Positions 1 through 5,424 of a stretch of DNA of 5,562 nt are shown here, one piece after another. The notes beneath the pieces were generated by a model, which saw only the letters and a program-made list of their open reading frames with translations, was not told the origin of the DNA and made no database searches. Both the position numbers and the translations under genes were made by a program. The stretch's first letter is position 1. Each line of letters starts with the position of its first letter. The DNA lies in NCBI GenBank assembly GCA_946534775.1, contig CAMNCZ010000104.1, positions 1-5,562 of the forward strand. The letters are read 5' to 3'. The stretch comes from an uncultured Eubacteriaceae bacterium. GTDB lineage: Bacteria > Bacillota > Clostridia > Lachnospirales > CAG-274.

Positions 1-7
1 AAAAAAC

Positions 8-52
8 AAAACCGCAATACGAACAGATTGTCCGCATTTGCGGTTTTTATTT
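8..52 (+). terminator. Intrinsic terminator of an upstream gene outside the window
   Basis: AAAACCGCAA (8-17) is the reverse complement of TTGCGGTTTT (38-47), and a run of T with one A interruption follows (44-56). A smaller hairpin, CCGC/GCGG with a 4-base loop (32-35 and 40-43), uses the same right arm, so two stems are possible. Both end at the same T-tract. The layout fits a rho-independent terminator for a rightward gene that ends left of the window, and it insulates the operon that starts at 247. Confidence 0.75.
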
Positions 53-128
53 TTTTGAATGGGCAGAAATTTTGTAAAGTCGGTATTTTAAATTATCATT
101 TGCCATACAATAAGTTTTGCTTATAACA

Positions 129-166
129 GTTAAACGGTTAACTTATTTAAAACCGTATTTGTTAAC
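129..166. promoter_or_regulatory. Inverted repeat upstream of the operon promoter, possible operator
   Basis: GTTAA (129-133) pairs with TTAAC (162-166), and ACGGTT (134-139) pairs with AACCGT (151-156), with a 5-base asymmetry between the two paired blocks. GTTAA occurs three times (129, 137, 161), twice as the palindrome GTTAAC. The element ends nine bases before the -35 box at 176, a usual place for an activator or repressor site. It also lies just downstream of a weaker promoter-like pair, TTGCCA (100-105) and TATAAC (122-127) with a 16-base spacer. No regulator is encoded in the window, so the binding protein, if there is one, is unknown. AT-rich DNA yields such repeats by chance. Confidence 0.4.
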
Positions 167-175
167 AAAAAAAGG

Positions 176-204
176 TTTACAATAATAAAAAAATAAGATA
201 TAAT
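176..204 (+). promoter_or_regulatory. Sigma-A-type promoter of the ABC exporter operon
   Basis: TTTACA (176-181) and TATAAT (199-204) are separated by exactly 17 bases. The -10 box is a perfect match and the -35 box matches TTGACA at five of six positions. Transcription would start near 211-212, leaving a leader of about 35 bases before the ATG at 247. The leader carries the strong ribosome-binding site AGGTGGTGA (234-242). The leader is too short for a riboswitch, so control would act at initiation, perhaps through the inverted repeat just upstream. Confidence 0.8.
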
Positions 205-246
205 AACAATAATAAGGGTGTAAATATAATAACAGGTGGTGAAGCA

Positions 247-951
247 ATGAAAGAAATTTTAAGAGCAGAAGGCCTTGTAAAGAAATTTATCAGCGGTGAA
301 ATAGTTGTAAATGCCCTGCGAGGTGTGGATTTTACCATAAACGAGGGAGAGTTTGTGGTGGTGCTTGGACCGTCGGGTTCGGGAAAAAGTACTATGCTTA
401 ACATTATAGGCGGTATTGAGACCATAACGGACGGTAAACTGTTTTACAATGATATAGAGGTACATAAACTCTCAAAAAGCGGCCTTACGAACTATAGGCG
501 TAAATATGTGGGCTTTGTTTTTCAGTTTTATAATCTTATGCCCAACCTGACTGCTATAGAAAACATTGAACTTGCGGCAGAACTTACCGATAATGCACTC
601 GATGCAAAGGAGCTGTTAAAGGCGGTTGGCCTTGAACAGCGCGCGGATTATTTTCCCGCAAAAATGTCGGGCGGTCAGCAGCAGAGAATTGCAATAGCGC
701 GTGCATTGTGCAAAAATCCCGATTTGCTTTTGTGTGACGAACCTACGGGCGCTCTCGATACAAAAACGGGTGTTGACGTTCTTGAACTGCTGCTGGATTT
801 CAACAAAAAATACAATAAAACTATAATCGTCGTAACACATAATGCCAATATAGCGCTTGTTGCGGACAAAGTGTTTTATTTCAGGGACGGACATATAGAA
901 AAAGTAGTAGTAAACGAAAAACCGCTTACCCCGGATGAAGTGGAATGGTAG
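247..951 (+). CDS. ABC transporter ATPase, MacB/LolD group
   Basis: This is the cytoplasmic nucleotide-binding subunit that powers the permease encoded directly downstream. At 234 residues it is the usual length for a stand-alone ATPase of this group. All functional motifs are intact: Walker A GPSGSGKST (41-49), Q-loop glutamine at 93 within FVFQFYNLMP, signature MSGGQQQR (140-147), Walker B LLLCDEP (160-166), D-loop GALD (168-171) and switch histidine H198. The FQFYNLMPNLTAIENIELA stretch and the TGALD sequence are typical of the MacB/LolD/FtsE-like class that pairs with FtsX-fold permeases. The start is well fixed: AGGTGGTGA sits four bases before the ATG. The stop is 13 bases before the permease start, so the two are cotranscribed. 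The C-terminus is a short acidic tail after the fold ends. Family and role are clear; the substrate cannot be inferred. Confidence 0.95.
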   Translation: MKEILRAEGLVKKFISGEIVVNALRGVDFTINEGEFVVVLGPSGSGKSTMLNIIGGIETITDGKLFYNDIEVHKLSKSGLTNYRRKYVGFVFQFYNLMPNLTAIENIELAAELTDNALDAKELLKAVGLEQRADYFPAKMSGGQQQRIAIARALCKNPDLLLCDEPTGALDTKTGVDVLELLLDFNKKYNKTIIVVTHNANIALVADKVFYFRDGHIEKVVVNEKPLTPDEVEW

Positions 952-957
952 GGGAAG
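950..957 (+). promoter_or_regulatory. Ribosome-binding site that fixes the permease start
   Basis: AGGGGAAG begins in the stop codon of the ATPase gene and lies seven bases before ATG 965. The alternative ATG at 935 has no comparable site. An out-of-frame ATG at 960 opens a two-codon frame (ATG CGA TGA) whose stop overlaps the permease start. Confidence 0.7.
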
Positions 958-964
958 TGATGCG

Positions 965-3319
965 ATGAGAAAATTTTTCAGAAATATTCTAAGAACAATA
1001 GTACAAAATAAAATTTCATATATCGGTGCCGTGCTGATAATAGCAATGGGCGCGCTGGTGTATACGGGTATGACCGATTTCTACATCAACCTTGACCAAA
1101 AGGGTATGAAATATTTTGACGACACTGCCTTTGCCGATGTTTTTGTGGAAGTAAAATCTATGCCGCAGCAAAAGCTGAATGTGCTTGATGATATACAAGG
1201 TATAGAGGATAGTTTCGGGCGGCTTGAAAAAAATGTGCGGTTGGTGCGCGAGGGCGAAACAAAGGTCATAACCCTTCATATAATGGCATACAGCCAAGAC
1301 GACAGTATGAACCAACTTTTGCTTGAACCCGTACCCGATAATATGGGTGATAAAGATATTTATATCAGTAAAAAAATGTGCGATATCTACAATATAAAAT
1401 CGGGTGACGAGATAACGGTGATAGCAAATAACCGTACAAAAAAACTGATATGCCGCGGTATTGCATATTCTTCGGAACACATGTTCAGCGCAGCCGATGA
1501 GTCGGCGACCGCGCCCGACAGTTCGGTGTATGATATAGCGGCAATGGATAAAGATGCTCTTGAAAAACTTTTGGGTGCTGAAGGCGAAATAACCAATATA
1601 GGTATAAGGCTTGAAAAAGGTGTCGCGTATTCCGATGTAAAATACAGTATAGAGCAGATGCTCAAGCCATATTCGGTAGTTTCGATAACACCAAAAATAG
1701 ACCAGGAAAGCTATTTTTCGATAACAGATGAAGTTAATATATATCAGATAATAATTGCACTTATCCCTACGCTTTTTATGATGGTTACGGTATTTATGCT
1801 GTATATCGTTCTTAAAAAGATGATCGATAAGGACCGAATACTTATAGGTACAATGAAGGCGTTTGGCGCGGGCGATTTGGAGATACTTGCACAGTATATG
1901 AAACAAGCTGCGGTTATCGGCATTGCAGGCGGCGTGATATTTCTTGCACCTGCGGCTATGATGGCGGAGTTTTTGTATGTTGATGATGCCATTTATTTCA
2001 ATATGCCCGATCTTACTTACGATTTTAACATAACCACGGCGGTGGCGGCGGTGCTGTTTTCAATGGCAACAGCCGTTATATCGGTATATCTTGGTGTAAA
2101 GGACGTAGTAAAGATAAACCCCGCCGAAAGTATGAGAGCTGCGGCGCCTAAAGCGGGAAATTTCAAAATGCCGCAGTCAATAGCCAAACTTCTCAATACA
2201 AGGCAGAAGATAGGCCTTACATCTATGCTGAGAAACAAGGGCAGAAGCCTTATTATCGCTGTTGCGGTCGCTTTCCCGTTTTCGTGTATATCCGCGTTCG
2301 GGTCGTATAACATTTTGTCGGATAAAATAGTTGAAGATCAGTTCGGAAAAATCGAAAACTATGATATAAAAGTTAAACTGACAGAACTTATTGACCATAA
2401 CGAAGCGGATAGCATTTTAAGAAATATGAAAGATGTCCGCGATGCAGAGGCTGTGGCAAGTTATTCAATGCTTATTACGGCGGCAAACCACTATGAATAT
2501 GCACCGCTTATGGTTGTAAACAACAACTCGGACATACTGCGTATAATGGATAGGTATTACAATTATTTCGAGCCGAGGGATGACGGCATTATAATGAGCC
2601 ATCATCTTGCCAAAAAACTTAAAGTTAAAAAAGGTGATACGGTAAAGATAGAATGTGCGGACCTGACTTATACCAATTCTCCCGTGAAAGTGCCTGTTGT
2701 CGAAATAATAGAAGATACAACGGGTCTTTACAGTTATATAAACGATGCGGGTATAGAACGGTATTTCCCTGTGAAAAGCCGAAAAAATCTGTTTCTTATA
2801 TCGGCGCAGCCCGGTAAAATAGACAGTATAAAAACGCAGATAAGTAAAATGAAAAATATTTCATTTATGTTTTCGCAGGACGATCAGAAAAAAAGTTATG
2901 CCGAAATGATGGGCACAACCGTATTGGTAATGAATTTCCTTGCGGCATTTGCGACAATAGCGGGTATTCTGATGATATACAACATTATGAATATCAGCAT
3001 AAGGGAACGTAAGACCGAGTTTGGTACGCTTATGGTGCTGGGTATGACAAAGGCGGAGATAGGTGAGATAATCGTCTTTGAACAATCCATCAACTTTGTT
3101 ATAGGCTTAATTATCGGTATGCCGTGGATAAAATTCTGGAGCTACGCGATAGAATATGCGGCAGGCGGCGATACGCAGACAATAGCGATGCGGGTGTTCC
3201 CCGTGATGTTTATAACCGCACTTTTGGTCTGCATAGGTGCAACGGCTTTGTCGGTTGTATTGGTAATAAGAAATGTATTTAATATAGAACTTACAGAAGT
3301 GCTTAAAGAAAGGGAGTGA
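965..3319 (+). CDS. FtsX/MacB-type ABC transporter permease, two-module
   Basis: This is the membrane subunit of the ABC system, 784 residues. It is built as two similar halves. Each has a first transmembrane helix (about 17-36 and 427-449), a large extracytoplasmic domain (about 37-257 and 450-648) and three further helices (259-282, 302-327, 356-380; then 650-674, 700-724, 744-768), giving eight helices in all. Both extracytoplasmic domains carry the same motif, a residue run ending in a conserved GD (DIYISKKMCDIYNIKSGDEI at 131-150; related sequence near 541-560). Each cytoplasmic loop carries the FtsX-family coupling sequence: RILIGTMKAFGAGDLEIL (291-308) and RKTEFGTLMVLGMTKAEI (682-699). 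An in-frame ATG at 935 lies inside the ATPase gene, but the ATG at 965 is better placed, with AGGGGAAGTG (950-959) just upstream and a protein start MRKFFRNILR typical of the family. Such permeases export substrates or transmit force rather than import. The substrate is unknown. Confidence 0.93.
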   Translation: MRKFFRNILRTIVQNKISYIGAVLIIAMGALVYTGMTDFYINLDQKGMKYFDDTAFADVFVEVKSMPQQKLNVLDDIQGIEDSFGRLEKNVRLVREGETKVITLHIMAYSQDDSMNQLLLEPVPDNMGDKDIYISKKMCDIYNIKSGDEITVIANNRTKKLICRGIAYSSEHMFSAADESATAPDSSVYDIAAMDKDALEKLLGAEGEITNIGIRLEKGVAYSDVKYSIEQMLKPYSVVSITPKIDQESYFSITDEVNIYQIIIALIPTLFMMVTVFMLYIVLKKMIDKDRILIGTMKAFGAGDLEILAQYMKQAAVIGIAGGVIFLAPAAMMAEFLYVDDAIYFNMPDLTYDFNITTAVAAVLFSMATAVISVYLGVKDVVKINPAESMRAAAPKAGNFKMPQSIAKLLNTRQKIGLTSMLRNKGRSLIIAVAVAFPFSCISAFGSYNILSDKIVEDQFGKIENYDIKVKLTELIDHNEADSILRNMKDVRDAEAVASYSMLITAANHYEYAPLMVVNNNSDILRIMDRYYNYFEPRDDGIIMSHHLAKKLKVKKGDTVKIECADLTYTNSPVKVPVVEIIEDTTGLYSYINDAGIERYFPVKSRKNLFLISAQPGKIDSIKTQISKMKNISFMFSQDDQKKSYAEMMGTTVLVMNFLAAFATIAGILMIYNIMNISIRERKTEFGTLMVLGMTKAEIGEIIVFEQSINFVIGLIIGMPWIKFWSYAIEYAAGGDTQTIAMRVFPVMFITALLVCIGATALSVVLVIRNVFNIELTEVLKERE
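3311..3316 (+). promoter_or_regulatory. Ribosome-binding site that favours a TTG start for the adaptor
   Basis: AGGGAG lies in the last codons of the permease gene, directly before its TGA. It is seven bases from TTG 3324 and 13 from the in-frame ATG 3330. Normal spacing favours TTG, which would make the protein MKMN rather than MN at its start. The overlap with the end of the permease gene suggests translational coupling. Confidence 0.6.
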
Positions 3320-3323
3320 GCCT

Positions 3324-4817
3324 TTGAAAATGAATGTGGAAATAATAAAGAAAATATTGAAAGTTGTTGCAGGTATTGCGGTTTTGTGCGGCTTAGGCGC
3401 AGGTATATATTTTGCGCTTGACAGCAGTATAGAGGTGCGCTGCGTAAAGGTCGGACAGACAGCATATACCGATAGTTTTACGGAAAATGCACACATAAAA
3501 AGCGGTGAAAACGTAAATTGCGTCAGCCCGTGCGAAGGCGAAATAAAGTTTGTCGGTGTAAAGAAAAATCAACAGGTCAAAAAAGGCGATCTGATCGCGG
3601 AGATCAGCAGTGTTGATCTGGAGTTTGAAAAACAGGCAAAACTTGACGAAATAGAAACGTTAAAGGCACAGCTGTCACAAACCGTCAATACGGACAGCAA
3701 CGAGAAGAAGGATATAAGAAACAGTTTATCGGAACTTGATGTGGAACTTGATAAAATTGAAAACGCAAGGTCGCAGAAAAAGTTCGAAAAGAATATGGAG
3801 GTTTCTCCGCAGACATATCTGGATGTGCTTAAAACAGCGGTAGATGCCGCAAAAACAACTTTGGATTTTAAAAATACGGAATATCAGAATCAGCAAAAAC
3901 TTTTTGCTGCGGGCGTTGCAACCAAAAATGATCTGGACAGCGCCAAAAACGAGTATGACAGCGCCAAAAATGAATATGATACGGCGTTGCAGAAATATGA
4001 CGATGCTTTTGCGCGTGCCTCGGAAGGCGAAATGAACGATGATTATTACAAATCCATTCAGGAAGATTACGATATCCAACTGAAAGGCATTTATGCAAAG
4101 AAATCGTCTCTTGAATCTCAGCTTGAAAACGATAACATAACTGCTGCGAAAAATGCCGTGAACAAGCAGATCGCCGAAAAGCAGACGGAGATAAAGCAGA
4201 TCGAGGACAAAATCGCACGCTGTAAAGTGACGGCACAGGCCGACGGCCTTGTAGCGGATCTCCCTGCAGACAAGATAAACCACGCGGAAACAGGTACGGT
4301 ACTTGCGGTTATAAAGACCGACAGTAATGTGAGAGCAGAAGCAGATGTACTTACAAATGAAGAACCGTATCTCAATATCGGCGATGAGGTAAAACTTACA
4401 CAAAAACTTAAAAGCGATAAAATAGAGTATACGGGCACTATAACAGAAATTTACAACTATGCCGAAAAGACCGTATCAGCCCTTGGCAACGACGAATACC
4501 GCATAAAAGTTGTAATGACGGTTGATGATGCTGAGTCGCTTAAAGACGGTTACGAGCTGGAGTGTGAGTTTACCACATACAGCAGCGACAATGCGATAGT
4601 AGTGCCAAACAGTGCGCTTTATCAAAAGGATGATGCATATTTCGTTATGAAAAATGCAGGAGGAATTGCAGCGGAAACTTCCGTTACAGTAGCACATAAA
4701 GGTACACTCAATTCCGAAATCGCTTCGGGTATTTCGGCAGATGACGAGATAATAATAGATGCAAATACAAAAGACCTTGCCGACGGCAAAAAAATTGACG
4801 TGGAAATTGTGGGATAA
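3324..4817 (+). CDS. Membrane-anchored HlyD/MacA-type adaptor subunit
   Basis: This is the accessory (membrane-fusion-type) subunit of the exporter, 497 residues from the TTG start. One N-terminal transmembrane helix (about 12-31) anchors it with the rest outside the cytoplasm. Next come the first half of a lipoyl-like domain (about 66-97, GEIKFVGVKKNQQVKKGDLI), a long charged coiled-coil region (about 98-300), the second lipoyl half (about 297-335), a beta-barrel domain (about 336-418) and a C-terminal membrane-proximal domain (about 420-497, IVVPNSALYQKDDAYFV). The region QKLFAAGVATKNDLDSAKNE (191-210) resembles the hairpin-tip sequence of TolC-docking adaptors. It starts four bases after the permease stop, so it belongs to the operon. 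There is no proper lipobox at C22 (AVLC), so a lipoprotein is unlikely. Fold and role are well supported. What it contacts in a probable single-membrane cell is unclear. Confidence 0.9.
   Translation: MKMNVEIIKKILKVVAGIAVLCGLGAGIYFALDSSIEVRCVKVGQTAYTDSFTENAHIKSGENVNCVSPCEGEIKFVGVKKNQQVKKGDLIAEISSVDLEFEKQAKLDEIETLKAQLSQTVNTDSNEKKDIRNSLSELDVELDKIENARSQKKFEKNMEVSPQTYLDVLKTAVDAAKTTLDFKNTEYQNQQKLFAAGVATKNDLDSAKNEYDSAKNEYDTALQKYDDAFARASEGEMNDDYYKSIQEDYDIQLKGIYAKKSSLESQLENDNITAAKNAVNKQIAEKQTEIKQIEDKIARCKVTAQADGLVADLPADKINHAETGTVLAVIKTDSNVRAEADVLTNEEPYLNIGDEVKLTQKLKSDKIEYTGTITEIYNYAEKTVSALGNDEYRIKVVMTVDDAESLKDGYELECEFTTYSSDNAIVVPNSALYQKDDAYFVMKNAGGIAAETSVTVAHKGTLNSEIASGISADDEIIIDANTKDLADGKKIDVEIVG
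3936..3977 (+). repeat. 21-bp tandem duplication encoding coiled-coil heptads
   Basis: Two 21-base units (3936-3956 and 3957-3977) differ at only two positions, both third-codon and silent. Each encodes DSAKNEY (adaptor residues 205-211 and 212-218), and a third, diverged heptad DTALQKY follows (219-225). The unit is exactly one heptad, so gain or loss lengthens the coiled coil without disturbing its register. The two silent differences show the duplication is not brand new, or that selection has kept the residues. Confidence 0.85.
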
Positions 4818-4847
4818 TTCCAAAAAAATTTGAAAAAATTGTCTGTT

Positions 4848-4876
4848 TAATAATCTTCTTTCGTGACACAATATTA
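4848..4876 (+). promoter_or_regulatory. Possible sigma-G-type (forespore) promoter of the SASP gene
   Basis: TAATA (4848-4852) and AATATTA (4870-4876) are 17 bases apart and match the known sigma-G pattern (gHATR, then cATWMTA after 17-18 bases) at four of five and five of seven positions. SASP genes are normally read by sigma-G, which motivated the search. An imperfect dyad, ACAC/GTGT (4866-4880), overlaps the -10 element. The surrounding DNA is very AT-rich, so a chance match is quite possible. No convincing hairpin terminator separates this region from the adaptor gene, so read-through from the exporter operon cannot be excluded. Confidence 0.3.
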
Positions 4877-4948
4877 GTGTACCAACAAAACAAATATTTT
4901 TTAAGATTTAAAATCAGAAAAAAGTTATTGGAAAAGGAGAGTTTTAAT

Positions 4949-5221
4949 ATGAACAGTAATTCAACAGGCAATAAGGTAAATGTACCCGAGGCAAGAGAAG
5001 CAATGAACAGATTTAAATATGAGGTAGCCAACGAGATCGGTGTGCCTTTAAAGCAGGGTTATAACGGCGACCTTACATCCGCACAGAATGGTTATGTGGG
5101 CGGATATATGGTCAACGTAATGTTAACGGAACGACTCTTACAAAACCCGCTTAAACAGCAATGTTGCAGAGGGTGTGGAATTACCGTTCAATACAATTTT
5201 TCTGTATTTTTGCGACAGTGA
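4949..5221 (+). CDS. Alpha/beta-type small acid-soluble spore protein, aberrant C-terminus
   Basis: SASPs of this type coat forespore DNA, protect it from UV and damage, and are degraded at germination by the GPR protease. Residues 9-55 fit the family: VPEAREAMNRFKYEVANEIG (12-31) holds a GPR-type cleavage context (KYE-VANEIGV), followed by YNGDLTS (38-44) and NGYVGGYMV (47-55). AAAAGGAGA (4932-4940) sits eight bases before the ATG, so the start is secure. The end is odd. After GGYMV the family normally has a basic pair and a short helix ending near residue 65-75. Here N56-V57 replace the basic pair, and residues 71-90 are Cys-rich and hydrophobic, with the stop inside a hairpin. Adding one A at 5113-5115 would restore K-R and stop at 5152-5154 after 68 residues, so a frameshift in the gene or the assembly is likely. 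Family assignment is firm; an intact product is not. Confidence 0.88.
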   Translation: MNSNSTGNKVNVPEAREAMNRFKYEVANEIGVPLKQGYNGDLTSAQNGYVGGYMVNVMLTERLLQNPLKQQCCRGCGITVQYNFSVFLRQ

Positions 5222-5241
5222 TAATGTTCACTGTGTCGCAA
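5210..5241. other. Hairpin overlapping the SASP stop codon
   Basis: TTGCGACAGTGA (5210-5221) pairs with TCACTGTGTCGCAA (5228-5241) over 12 base pairs, with a two-base bulge in the right arm and a six-base loop. The TGA stop of the SASP frame lies within the left arm. No T-tract follows on either strand, so it is not a standard intrinsic terminator. It might protect the mRNA 3' end or be the remnant of one. Confidence 0.5.
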
Positions 5242-5269
5242 ACGCAAATCCGCTGTTTTACAGCGTTTG
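5239..5269. other. Nested alternative hairpins downstream of the SASP gene
   Basis: CAAACGC (5239-5245) pairs perfectly with GCGTTTG (5263-5269). Inside it, CGCTGT (5251-5256) pairs with ACAGCG (5260-5265) across a three-base loop. The two stems share bases 5263-5265, and the outer one also uses 5239-5241 from the preceding hairpin, so the structures compete. No T-tract follows. Function unknown. Confidence 0.35.
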
Positions 5270-5293
5270 GCAAATATACAAAATATTTTGTTG

Positions 5294-5306
5294 TGATCGC
5301 CGATCA
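5294..5306. other. 13-base perfect palindrome, operator-like
   Basis: TGATCGCCGATCA is a perfect dyad around a central C. It is GC-rich compared with its surroundings and lies in the gene-free stretch. No promoter is visible close to it, and no role can be assigned. Confidence 0.3.
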
Positions 5307-5319
5307 TCTGCTCTACATA

Positions 5320-5338
5320 CGGTTTTTTGAAAAAACCG
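5320..5338. other. Perfect CGG(T6)-(A6)CCG inverted repeat
   Basis: CGGTTTTTTGAAAAAACCG is a 9+1+9 perfect inverted repeat. As RNA it would form about eight pairs with a TGA loop. The T-run lies inside the stem rather than after it, so it is a poor intrinsic terminator. Its arms repeat the AAAACCG/CGGTTTT sequence also used in the terminators at 8-52 and 5379-5424, so it may be a degraded copy of one. Confidence 0.4.
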
Positions 5339-5378
5339 AGAATATTTAAATTTTAGAAAATTTTATAAATGCAAGTTT

Positions 5379-5424
5379 AAAAACCGATTCCTTCATATTA
5401 AAACAATGAGGGGATCGGTTTTTT
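5379..5424. terminator. Bidirectional intrinsic terminator between convergent genes
   Basis: Bases 5379-5396 pair with 5406-5423 in an 18-base-pair stem with two G-T wobbles (5389/5413 and 5392/5410) and a nine-base loop. On the plus strand the right arm ends in six T (5419-5424). On the minus strand the stem ends in TTTTTAAACTT. It would end transcription of the SASP gene from the left and of the minus-strand gene from the right. Its right arm lies within the minus-strand reading frame, whose stop codon (5398-5400) is in the loop. Confidence 0.85.

Noticed and set aside
72..99. Extra promoter-like pair TTGTAA and TATCAT with a 16-base spacer
   Set aside because: The match is weak in very AT-rich DNA, and a much better promoter lies at 176-204.
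1..126. Plus-strand frame 1 is open from the left edge to TAA at 124-126
   Set aside because: It runs straight through a clear intrinsic terminator and gives a low-complexity, AT-driven peptide, so it is not a credible gene end.
1016..1906. Long minus-strand open frame opposite the permease gene
   Set aside because: It is a shadow of the strongly supported permease frame. Its Cys/His/Tyr-rich composition is typical of antisense translation.
3384..3392. Cys22 of the adaptor as a lipoprotein attachment site
   Set aside because: The preceding residues (AVL) do not form a lipobox. The segment is better read as a plain membrane anchor.
3726..4403. Long minus-strand open frame opposite the adaptor gene
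   Set aside because: It is antisense to a well-supported coding region, with a Phe/Cys/Arg-rich composition and no start signal.
4877..4948. A GTG-initiated N-terminal extension of the SASP (24 residues)
   Set aside because: It has no ribosome-binding site and a Lys/Phe-rich AT-driven sequence, while ATG 4949 has AAAAGGAGA at normal spacing and matches the family N-terminus.
5161..5349. Plus-strand 62-codon open frame after the SASP core
   Set aside because: There is no ribosome-binding site and no protein-like pattern, and the frame overlaps several hairpins.
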